From Actinomycetes bacterium (GTDB lineage Bacteria > Actinomycetota > Actinomycetes > Actinomycetales > Cellulomonadaceae), in contig JAEWEI010000160.1 of assembly GCA_023389545.1 (NCBI GenBank), forward strand, positions 1-26,968: 26,968 bases of DNA, written 5' to 3'. The notes below the pieces were generated by a model, which did not search any database, was not told where the DNA came from, and saw nothing but the letters and a program-made list of their open reading frames with translations. A program made the position numbers and the translations under genes. Positions 10,647 to 19,010 of the stretch are shown here, piece after piece (position 1 is the stretch's first letter; each line of letters starts with the position of its first letter).

Positions 10647-10673
10647 CCAGGTCTGGGCCCGGTGCAGACCCGG
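10647..10673 (+). terminator. Stem-loop just after the drrB-like gene
   Basis: GGTCTG (10650-10655) pairs with CAGACC (10665-10670) over a 9-nt loop; two more C-G pairs extend the stem beyond an A/C mismatch. It begins 2 nt after the stop codon and lies before the ctaA promoter. There is no T-tract, so its strength is uncertain. Confidence 0.4.
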
Positions 10674-10717
10674 CGCACGTCACACCGGCCACGCGTAGAA
10701 CGAGCCACGCCCGCACG

Positions 10718-10723
10718 TACGCT
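10718..10723 (+). promoter_or_regulatory. -10 box of leaderless ctaA transcript
   Basis: TACGCT fits TAnnnT and ends exactly 7 nt before the GTG at 10731, which lacks a Shine-Dalgarno sequence. The upstream candidate -35 (TAGAAC, 10696-10701) is weak. Confidence 0.55.
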
Positions 10724-10730
10724 GGTCCGC

Positions 10731-11708
10731 GTGAGCGCAGCACTCGTCGCCCCTGACCTCCCCGCCACCCGACGTGACGTGTGGCGCCACCGCGCGATCG
10801 TCGCGAACCTCGTCGCGCAGATCGGCATCGTCGTCACCGGCGGCGCCGTGCGGCTGACCGCCTCCGGGCTCGGCTGCTCCACCTGGCCGATGTGCGAGCC
10901 GGGCGCGTTCACACCGGTGCGGCACCCCGCCGCGACGGGCCACTCATTCATCGAGTTCGGCAACCGCACCCTCACCGGCCTGCTCGGCGTGATCGCCCTC
11001 GCCGTCGCCTACCTGGTGTGGACGAACCGGAGCCGCGGCGACAGCTACCGCTGGCTCGGGCTCGCCCCGCTCCTCGGGGTCGCGCTCCAGGCCGTGGTCG
11101 GCGGCATCACGGTGCTCCTGCACCTGCACCCCGCTGTGGTCGCCGTGCACATGCTGATCTCCCTGGCGCTGATCAGCGCCTCGACGCTGCTGCTGCGCCG
11201 TGAGCGCGAGGGCGACAGCCCGCCCCGCACGCAGGTGCGCCCCGCGATCACGCGAGCCGGCTGGCTGCTCACCGGGGTCGCGGTGGTGATGCTCGTCCTG
11301 GGCGTCGTCGTCACCGGCGCGGGCCCGCACGGCGGCGACGACGAGGTCGCCTACCGGTTCGCCGTGGACCCCGCGCTCATGTCGCGGGTCCACGCCCTAG
11401 CGGTATGGGTCTTCTGCGGCGTGCTCGCGGTGATTCTCGTCGCGCTGTGGCGCACGGGCGCCCCGGCCGCCGTCCGGAGGTCCGGGATCGTCCTGGCCGC
11501 GGTCACGCTGGCCCAGGGGCTGATCGGGTACGTGCAGTACTTCACCGGGCTGCCCGCGCTGCTCGTCGGCCTGCACATGCTGGGCGCCGGGCTGCTCACC
11601 GCGGCCCTCACCTGGTTCCTGGCCTCGCTGCGGACCCGCGCGCAGGCCACGCTCCTGGACACTTCGGGCGACATCGCCGGTCGAGTGGACTCCCCCATCA
11701 CCGCCTGA
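10731..11708 (+). CDS. ctaA: CtaA/COX15 heme A synthase
   Basis: Heme A synthase oxidises heme O to heme A for aa3-type cytochrome oxidase in the plasma membrane. The 325-residue product has eight hydrophobic segments. It keeps the heme-ligand histidines and the conserved glutamate: His71 and Glu75 in HSFIEFGNR, His140 in PAVVAVHML, His221 in SRVHALAVW, and His282 in LVGLHMLGAG. The extracellular cysteine pair seen in Gram-positive CtaA is present as Cys49/Cys55 (GCSTWPMC). The GTG at 10731 is supported by the 7-nt spacing from the -10 box. No other cytochrome oxidase gene is in the window; linkage to suf fits the known actinobacterial neighbourhood. Confidence 0.93.
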   Translation: MSAALVAPDLPATRRDVWRHRAIVANLVAQIGIVVTGGAVRLTASGLGCSTWPMCEPGAFTPVRHPAATGHSFIEFGNRTLTGLLGVIALAVAYLVWTNRSRGDSYRWLGLAPLLGVALQAVVGGITVLLHLHPAVVAVHMLISLALISASTLLLRREREGDSPPRTQVRPAITRAGWLLTGVAVVMLVLGVVVTGAGPHGGDDEVAYRFAVDPALMSRVHALAVWVFCGVLAVILVALWRTGAPAAVRRSGIVLAAVTLAQGLIGYVQYFTGLPALLVGLHMLGAGLLTAALTWFLASLRTRAQATLLDTSGDIAGRVDSPITA

Positions 11709-11745
11709 TCCGTCTCCCGGCCCGAGCACCCGACGCTCGAGACCG

Positions 11746-11788
11746 CATGACGAAGGCCGGCCCCCTCGGGGAGCCGGCCTTCGTCATG
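11746..11788. terminator. Bidirectional terminator between ctaA and Nudix gene
   Basis: The 16-bp arms CATGACGAAGGCCGGC (11746-11761) and GCCGGCCTTCGTCATG (11773-11788) are perfectly complementary. The 11-nt loop (CCCCTCGGGGA) can pair further. The hairpin lies 37 nt after the ctaA stop and 22 nt after the stop of the convergent Nudix gene, so it can serve both. No T-run follows on either strand, as is common in Actinobacteria. Confidence 0.85.
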
Positions 11789-11810
11789 CTGCTTGGAGCC
11801 TGTGGCGGGA

Positions 11811-12473
11811 TCAGCCCGCCACGGCCACCTCGTCGGCGGCGCGCAGCGTGGACCAGCCACGGTCGCGCGCGGCGGACGCGGCGAGGATCCCGAGCACCGC
11901 GGTCGGGCTGTGCAGGCGGCCGCCCAGCACCGCATCCACGGCGTCGTCCAACGGCACCCACACGGGCACCATCTCGGCCTCCTCGTCCTCGCGCGCGAAG
12001 CGCTCGTCATCGGGCACCGGCGACAGGTCGCGGGCCAGGAAGATGACGATCCGCTCGTCCGAGCCGCCCGGCGAGGAGAAGTAGTCCACGAGCACCTGCC
12101 AGGAGCCGGCGCGCAGGTCCGCCTCCTCGCCGAGCTCGCGTGCCGCGGCCTCGACCAATGGCTCCCCCGCGACGTCCAGCAGGCCAGCCGGCGGCTCCCA
12201 CAACTCGGTGCGCACCGGGTGCCGGTACTGCGAGAGCAGCAGCACCCGGTCGTCCTCGTCGAGAGCGATGACCGCCACCGCGCCGGGGTGCGCCACGTAC
12301 TCGCGCAGCACCTGCGACGACCCCAGGTCCACCACGTCGCCCACGACGTCCCACACCTTGCCGGCGTGGATCTGCGTGTGCTCGAGGACGGGCCGCGGCG
12401 CGCGCAGGTCCGTCAGGCCCTCCGGCGCTGCGACGCGATCGATGGCGCCGGCGCCGGTGTGCGGCTCGGCCAT
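11811..12473 (-). CDS. Nudix hydrolase, ADP-ribose pyrophosphatase type
   Basis: This 220-residue cytoplasmic Nudix enzyme most likely splits ADP-ribose to AMP and ribose 5-phosphate with a metal cofactor. Diagnostic ADPRase features are QYRHP (82-86), ELWEPPAG (90-97), the Nudix box helix with EPLVEAAARELGEEADL (104-120) and the downstream SSPGGSDE loop (133-140). The last glycine of the canonical box (EExG) is aspartate here (EEAD). The ATG at 12473 lies one base after the pyrG stop (TGACATG) with GAGGAC just upstream, so it is cotranscribed with pyrG. The same pyrG-Nudix order occurs in mycobacteria. Confidence 0.9.
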   Translation of the reverse strand: MAEPHTGAGAIDRVAAPEGLTDLRAPRPVLEHTQIHAGKVWDVVGDVVDLGSSQVLREYVAHPGAVAVIALDEDDRVLLLSQYRHPVRTELWEPPAGLLDVAGEPLVEAAARELGEEADLRAGSWQVLVDYFSSPGGSDERIVIFLARDLSPVPDDERFAREDEEAEMVPVWVPLDDAVDAVLGGRLHSPTAVLGILAASAARDRGWSTLRAADEVAVAG

Positions 12474-12474
12474 G

Positions 12475-14160
<1,686 letters not shown>

Positions 14161-14168
14161 GGGCTTCC

Positions 14169-14196
14169 ACTCTACCGGAGAGATCGTCGCCGTCGA
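14169..14196 (-). promoter_or_regulatory. pyrG promoter, probably leaderless
   Basis: On the minus strand TCGACG (14191-14196) and TAGAGT (14169-14174) are separated by 16 bp. The -10 box ends 8 nt before the GTG at 14160, so the transcript would start at or one base before the start codon. This gives pyrG and the Nudix gene a promoter separate from the upstream wall/septum genes. Confidence 0.6.
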
Positions 14197-14218
14197 CCCT
14201 CGCACAGGGTGAGTCACA

Positions 14219-14272
14219 GCACTCTCGTGCGCTGAACCCGCCGCAGATCACTCAGCCGCGCGGTGACGGCTG
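14219..14272 (-). terminator. Weak hairpins between GT4 gene and pyrG
   Basis: A 6-bp stem (14253-14258 with 14267-14272) overlaps the end of the glycosyltransferase gene, and a 4-bp stem-loop GCAC-TCTC-GTGC sits at 14219-14230. Either could reduce read-through into pyrG; neither is strong and no T-tract is present. Confidence 0.3.
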
Positions 14273-15370
14273 CCCGTTGTAGGCGGCACGGAGCTGCGCC
14301 ACGACGTCTGAGACGCTGGGCAGGCCTGCGGCCCGTTCGCGGGACGCCGCCGCGAGACTCGTGCGGCGCGACGGGTCGTCGAGGACCCCCGTGAGGGCCC
14401 GGGCGAACGCGTCAGCGTCGGCCACCGGGACTAGCACGGCGGCGTCGCCGGTCACCTCCCGGGTGCCGCCTGCGTCGGTGGCCACCAGAGGGGCGCCGAG
14501 CTGGAGCGCCTCCTGCACCGCGATGGGCTGCCCTTCCCATACGGCGGTGCTGGCCACCACGTCGGCTGCCGCCATGAGGTCGGCCACGTCGTCGCGACGC
14601 CCGAGGAGCCGCACCGGGAGCCCCTCGGCGTCGATGCGGGCTTGCAGCTCGCCCCTCAACGGCCCGTCCCCGGCAACCGCCCACAGCAGCTCCTGCCCGG
14701 GCGCCGGTGTGACGCGCGCCGCGGCATCGGCGAGCAGCCCCAGGCCCTTCTGCGGCGCGAGGCGCGCCACCGTCACCACGAGGAGCCCGTCGGCCGTGAG
14801 GCCGAGGCCGCCCCGCACGGCGGCGCGGTCCTGGCTCGGCTCGGGCCGTGAGGGGGCGGGCACCAGCGCACGCTGCGCGTGCCGGGCGCCACGGGCCCGC
14901 GCACGGGCCACGAGATCCCCCGAGACGCCGAGCACGACGTCCGCCCCGCGCGCCACGACCCGCTCCAGCACCGCGGAGACGCCGCGGATCGCGCGTCCGC
15001 CGACGGGGAGGTTGTGCAAGGTCACGACGACGCGAGGACGCGACCGGGAGGGCAGGGACTGGACGGCGAGCACGGCGAGGGCGCCCGCGCGCAGCCCATG
15101 GGCGTGCACCACGTCAGCTCCGGCGGACAGGACGCGCAGGCGGCGCACCGCCTGGATGTCAGCGGCTCGCGGCCGGTCCGCGATCGGCGTCGAGTGGAAG
15201 ACGGCCCGACCGTCGGGCGGGGCGACCACACCGGCCAGCTCGGGCGGACCGGCCACATGCACGGTGTCAGAAGCGGCGCCCGACCCGGGCTCGCTCAAGG
15301 CGCTCGTGACTTGGGCGACGTGCCGCGCCACGCCCCCCGCGCTCGATCCCAGCACCTGCAAGATCCTCAT
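14252..15370 (-). CDS. GT4-family glycosyltransferase
   Basis: This 372-residue GT-B fold, retaining glycosyltransferase transfers a sugar from a nucleotide donor. The N-terminal acceptor domain starts with RILQVLGSSAGGVARHV, with a DVVHAHGLRAG segment at 86-96 and a VTLHNLP segment at 116-122. The C-terminal donor domain has ARLAPQKGL (202-210), GDGPLRGEL (234-242), and the E-x7-E motif at Glu279/Glu287 (EGQPIAVQE). The ATG at 15370 has a GAGAGGG site and overlaps the MurJ-like gene by 4 bp. A longer frame to 15805 is antisense shadow. Donor and acceptor are unknown; the position after a phosphoglycosyltransferase and a flippase suggests a lipid-linked acceptor. Confidence 0.9.
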   Translation of the reverse strand: MRILQVLGSSAGGVARHVAQVTSALSEPGSGAASDTVHVAGPPELAGVVAPPDGRAVFHSTPIADRPRAADIQAVRRLRVLSAGADVVHAHGLRAGALAVLAVQSLPSRSRPRVVVTLHNLPVGGRAIRGVSAVLERVVARGADVVLGVSGDLVARARARGARHAQRALVPAPSRPEPSQDRAAVRGGLGLTADGLLVVTVARLAPQKGLGLLADAAARVTPAPGQELLWAVAGDGPLRGELQARIDAEGLPVRLLGRRDDVADLMAAADVVASTAVWEGQPIAVQEALQLGAPLVATDAGGTREVTGDAAVLVPVADADAFARALTGVLDDPSRRTSLAAASRERAAGLPSVSDVVAQLRAAYNGQPSPRG

Positions 15371-17028
15371 GACGGGTCCCTCTCGTCGGCCTGCGCGGTC
15401 AGCGGCCGAGCCCCTCGGTCCAGCCCTAGGACGCCGCGCAGCGTCCCACGGTCCACGGCCACGACTGCCGCGACGACCAGCAGCACCGCGAGAGCGCCGC
15501 CACCGGCCCCGGCGCCCACGGCGGGCGCCCAGCCATGGCCGAAGACGGCCATGGCCTCGGTGGTGGTCCACCGGCCGGCGACGGCCCCTGCCAGCACGCC
15601 AGCGCCGAGCACCGCCACCGTGCGCGGGAGGCCATGCAGCGCACCCGCCCCGCCGACTCGGCGCAACGCGGACAGCAACGCCACGCCGGCCACAGTCATC
15701 CCGATCGTGTTGGCCATCCCGAGCGCGGTCAGCATGCGGGCCTCGTCGCCTGTGGGGACCCAGAGCCAGGCGAGGAGCGCTGCGGCGACGGCGACCGCTG
15801 ACCACCCGCAGGCCGCAGCCACCACGGCGGCACGGCCGTGCTCCAGGGCGTACAGCGCGCGGGAGATGTGGAACAGCAGCGCGAAGCCCACCAGGCCAGG
15901 GGCCATCCAGGTCAGCGCGGGCCCCATCGCGAGGACCAGTGCGGACTCCTCAGGCTGGCCCTGGACCGAGACGAACAGCTCGGCGACAGCGGGCGCCGCC
16001 GCGATCAGCGCGGCCACCCCGACACCAGCGGCGACGAGCACGGCGCGGGTGGTCAGCGCCGCCATCTCCGCGAAGCCCTCGCGGGCCGGCCGGGTGGCGC
16101 GGTCGGCAAGCCGCGGGAACGTGCTCGTCGCCAGTGGGACCGCCAGGACGGCGTACGGGAGCAGGTAGACGGCCTGGGCGTACAGGAAGACGGTCCACGC
16201 CCGCCCGCCGGCCAGCAGCAGCATCACCACAGTCGACGCCTGCTGGGCGACCAGGGCGCCGATCCCCGCGAACGCGAGGCTGCGCACCCGTGCGGCCACC
16301 CCCGGCGGGAAGCTCAACGTCGGCCGGAACCGCACTCCCGAGCGCAGCACAGGAATGAGCAGCGGCAGGCTCATCGCCGCGACCCCCGCCGTGGTGCCCC
16401 ATGCCAGCCACCCCAGGGCGCCGGGCGGCAGCGCCGACGGGTCGTTGACCTGCTGGTCCGCGAGCTGCCCGTACACGCTGTACGCGACGATCACCACCGC
16501 GGTGGACAGCGCCGGGGCGAGCGCCGGCCAGAAGAACCGCCGTTGGGCCTGCAGCAGGCCCGACAACACGACGCCGAAGCCGTAGAGCGGGATCTGCACG
16601 GCGAAGACGAGGATGAAGTAGCGGATCAGCTCCGGCTCGGCGGAGTCCTCGCCGAGGCTCGCGAACAGCCGCGCGAGCGGGTCCGCGGCGAGGGCCAGCA
16701 CGACGGCCAGCGGCACGAGCACCAGCAGCGTCCAGCCCAGCAGCGCGGAGGAGATGCGGTTGACCTCGGCCCGGTCGCCGCGCCGCAAGGGCCCGGTGAC
16801 CACCGGGATCAGCGCACCCGCCAGCGCGCCGCCCGCGGCCACCTCGAACAGCACGTTCGGCAGCGTGTTCGCCGTGTTGTACGCCCCGCCGATCAGGCCG
16901 GAGCCGACGGCGCCAGCCTGGACGAACCACCGGCCGAAGCCGAGCAGGCGGCTGAGCACCGTGATCGCGGCGATCATCGCCGCCGCGCTGGCGAGGCCGC
17001 CGAGCGCCCGCCTGGTCGACGTGCTCAC
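15367..17028 (-). CDS. MurJ/MviN-family lipid flippase
   Basis: This 553-residue membrane protein of the MurJ (MOP exporter) family is predicted to flip a polyprenyl-linked sugar across the membrane. About 14 hydrophobic segments are present. The N-terminal motif SRLLGFGRWF (about 26-35) keeps the conserved arginines, followed by AYNTANTLPNVLFEVAAGGAL. Compared with E. coli MurJ, the Asp39 and Arg52 positions appear as glycine and phenylalanine/glutamate; actinobacterial MviN proteins share a similar pattern, so this does not prove a new substrate. It starts with GTG and overlaps its upstream neighbour by 4 bp (GTGA). It lacks the long C-terminal pseudokinase region of the mycobacterial MurJ. 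It may be a second, dedicated flippase. Confidence 0.88.
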   Translation of the reverse strand: MSTSTRRALGGLASAAAMIAAITVLSRLLGFGRWFVQAGAVGSGLIGGAYNTANTLPNVLFEVAAGGALAGALIPVVTGPLRRGDRAEVNRISSALLGWTLLVLVPLAVVLALAADPLARLFASLGEDSAEPELIRYFILVFAVQIPLYGFGVVLSGLLQAQRRFFWPALAPALSTAVVIVAYSVYGQLADQQVNDPSALPPGALGWLAWGTTAGVAAMSLPLLIPVLRSGVRFRPTLSFPPGVAARVRSLAFAGIGALVAQQASTVVMLLLAGGRAWTVFLYAQAVYLLPYAVLAVPLATSTFPRLADRATRPAREGFAEMAALTTRAVLVAAGVGVAALIAAAPAVAELFVSVQGQPEESALVLAMGPALTWMAPGLVGFALLFHISRALYALEHGRAAVVAAACGWSAVAVAAALLAWLWVPTGDEARMLTALGMANTIGMTVAGVALLSALRRVGGAGALHGLPRTVAVLGAGVLAGAVAGRWTTTEAMAVFGHGWAPAVGAGAGGGALAVLLVVAAVVAVDRGTLRGVLGLDRGARPLTAQADERDPS

Positions 17029-17921
17029 GCGGAGCGGCTCTCGTCCCCAGCAGCCGCAACGGGGCGCCTGCCCCAGGCGTCGAGCTCACGCAGCACCGGC
17101 GTCCGGGCGATGACCTGGGTGAAGCTGACCCGCTCGCTGGCCACCGTGAGGCCGACGGCGCCCGCGAGCAGCGCGAGCCGCACCCGGCGGGGCGCGTCGA
17201 GCACCACAGCGGCGCCCAGCATCGCGCCCAGGGCGTTCGCGCCACCGTCTCCGAGCATGTCGCGCTCGGCGAGGTCGGCCTCGAGGCCGGCGGAGGCGAC
17301 GCCGACGACTGCCGCCGCCGTCCCCGCGCCCTCTCCCCCGGCGACAGCCATGGGCGCCGCAGCGAGGGCGACCGCCTTGAGCGCCCGTCCCGGTCGCAGG
17401 TCCAGCAGGTTCACCAAGTTCGCTGTGGCGGCGATCAGCGCGCCGGAAGCCGCCACGTCGGCTCCCCAGCCGAGGGCTGAGCGCCGCGAGCCGTCGGCCG
17501 CGCGCAGCGGAGTCGCCACGGCCGCGGCGGCCAGCGCGCCCGCGCCGATGCCCAGCACCTTGAGCGCGCCGGTCGTGGGGTGGCCCGACCGCAGCGCGCC
17601 CAGGTGGCCGCGCAGGCCCTTCGCGCGTCGGTCCTGATCCTCGGCGAGGTCGTCGATCAGCCCGAATGTGGCGCCGGCGGCGGTCGCGAGGCCCGCTGCG
17701 ACCGCGCCACGGGGCGACGAGGCGCCCACGACGCCCCCCGCCAGCAGGCCGGCGGCCGCGGCGGGCCCGGAGAGGAGGCTGACCGGCTCACCGCGGTGGT
17801 TCACCCGTGTCCAGCGACGCGAGCCGCCAGGCGGCTCCTCATCGAGGGCTCCGCGCACCGCGAGGGTGGCGCCGGCCGCCGTCAAGGCCGCCGTGAGCCG
17901 TTGCCCCATCCCGACGCTCAT
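17025..17921 (-). CDS. MraY/WecA-like phosphoglycosyltransferase homologue
   Basis: This 298-residue, Ala-rich multi-span membrane protein resembles polyprenyl-phosphate HexNAc-1-phosphate transferases. Family landmarks are TRVNHRGEPVSLLSGP (about 38-53, like the TRVN...GG entry motif), FGLIDD with Asp90/Asp91, KGLRGHLGAL (101-110), ANLVNLLDLRPGRALK with Asn168, Asn171 and Asp174, and GDGGANALG with Asp225. It loses the second half of the usual NLxDGLDGL motif (DLRPG instead), and I see no HHH loop, ending instead with SERVSFTQVIARTPVLRELDAWGRR. It could use an unusual substrate or be a non-catalytic relative. The gene overlaps both neighbours by 4 bp. Confidence 0.7.
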   Translation of the reverse strand: MSVGMGQRLTAALTAAGATLAVRGALDEEPPGGSRRWTRVNHRGEPVSLLSGPAAAAGLLAGGVVGASSPRGAVAAGLATAAGATFGLIDDLAEDQDRRAKGLRGHLGALRSGHPTTGALKVLGIGAGALAAAAVATPLRAADGSRRSALGWGADVAASGALIAATANLVNLLDLRPGRALKAVALAAAPMAVAGGEGAGTAAAVVGVASAGLEADLAERDMLGDGGANALGAMLGAAVVLDAPRRVRLALLAGAVGLTVASERVSFTQVIARTPVLRELDAWGRRPVAAAGDESRSA

Positions 17922-18958
17922 CCGGCGGCGCCGTCGGGCACGTCGGGGTCGGTCACGCCGTCCGGGGGCGTGACGGCCTGCGGCGTGCGGTCGACCGGCG
18001 CGAGCGCGACCTTGGTGGGCACCGTGGTCTCACCCTCGGCGAAGCCGTAGTGGCCGTTCGTGCCGCCGATTCGCGCGTTGAGCGCCAGCGGCACCGTGAC
18101 CTGTCCCGCGACCTCATCGGCGCCCGAGACCGTCGTGATCGTCCCCTCGAGCGCGTCGTCGGCGAGCACCAGGCTCGTCAGGCTCGTCGTGGACGCGCCC
18201 GCGTCGGCCAGGACCGCGCCCTCGGAGCCGTCCTGGGCCGCCGTCAGCACCGCGAGCTGCGCCGATGCCACGGCGGCGGCGTCCTCGTCGTCCACGGCCT
18301 TGTCCTTGTCGTCCCCCTGCGGCGTCAGCACGACGATCGCGTCGGCCGGGGCCGTGACGGAGTCGGCGCCGGTGAGCAGCGGCTTCTCGTCGACGCTCAG
18401 CAGCTCGAGCAGCACAGTGGCCGGCTCAGAGAACTCGTTCGGAGCCTGCGGGTCGGCGCCGGTGAGGGCCTGCACCAGCGCGATCGCCAACTCGGCGTCG
18501 GTGCCGGCGTCCTCCGCCGGGACCGGGTCGAGGTACTCCACGAGGGTGCCGACCAGCGCCTGGCGGAAGCTGCGCAGGCCGGGGTCGGTCCAGGCCTCGG
18601 TGAGGGTGACGACGCCACTGACCTGCGCGCCGGCGGCCGTGAGCTGGGTCTCGATGCCGGAGACCTCGTCCTCGGTGACCTCGCCCAGCGCGATGACCGC
18701 GACGCGGCGCTCGGCCAGCGCCCCGGCCAGGAGTTGGGGCGCCGCGGCCTCGATGTACGTCGTCGCGTTCTGCAGGTCGGCGTTGGCCACGTCGGCCTCC
18801 GCGCGCAGGGTCTCCTTCTCCGCGCGGAGCGCCTGCACCTGCCCTGTGAGGGTGTCGCCGATGGTCTCCTTGAGCGGCCCGGCGCCGAGCGCGATCCCGA
18901 CGGCGAGCGCCAGGAACACCGAGATGAGCGAGACGATGTGGTAGCGGAAGTCGATCAC
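17918..18958 (-). CDS. steB: SteB/MctB-family secreted-side membrane protein
   Basis: This 346-residue protein has a single N-terminal membrane segment (about 8-28) in the highly conserved start IDFRYHIVSLISVFLALAVG, then a coiled coil (about 30-70) and a long extracytoplasmic domain. That start defines the family of mycobacterial MctB (Rv1698, first proposed as a copper transporter) and corynebacterial SteB, which acts with SteA in cell separation. The C-terminal tail is Pro/Asp-rich (TPPDGVTDPDVPDG). The GTG at 18958 follows steA by 52 bp with only a weak GAGAG site. It overlaps the phosphoglycosyltransferase-like gene by 4 bp, linking cell separation to that module. Confidence 0.88.
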   Translation of the reverse strand: MIDFRYHIVSLISVFLALAVGIALGAGPLKETIGDTLTGQVQALRAEKETLRAEADVANADLQNATTYIEAAAPQLLAGALAERRVAVIALGEVTEDEVSGIETQLTAAGAQVSGVVTLTEAWTDPGLRSFRQALVGTLVEYLDPVPAEDAGTDAELAIALVQALTGADPQAPNEFSEPATVLLELLSVDEKPLLTGADSVTAPADAIVVLTPQGDDKDKAVDDEDAAAVASAQLAVLTAAQDGSEGAVLADAGASTTSLTSLVLADDALEGTITTVSGADEVAGQVTVPLALNARIGGTNGHYGFAEGETTVPTKVALAPVDRTPQAVTPPDGVTDPDVPDGAAG

Positions 18959-19010
18959 GATGTGGTCTCTCGGTCAGGTGCGGGCGTGGGCCGGATCATC
19001 TGCGACACCG

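Noticed and set aside
14161..14217. Longer pyrG start at 14217
   Set aside because: Would cover the -35/-10 promoter; the extra residues do not match CTP synthases.
15371..15805. N-terminal extension of the glycosyltransferase
   Set aside because: Overlaps murJ-like coding sequence on the same strand in another frame; the ATG at 15370 starts the family match.
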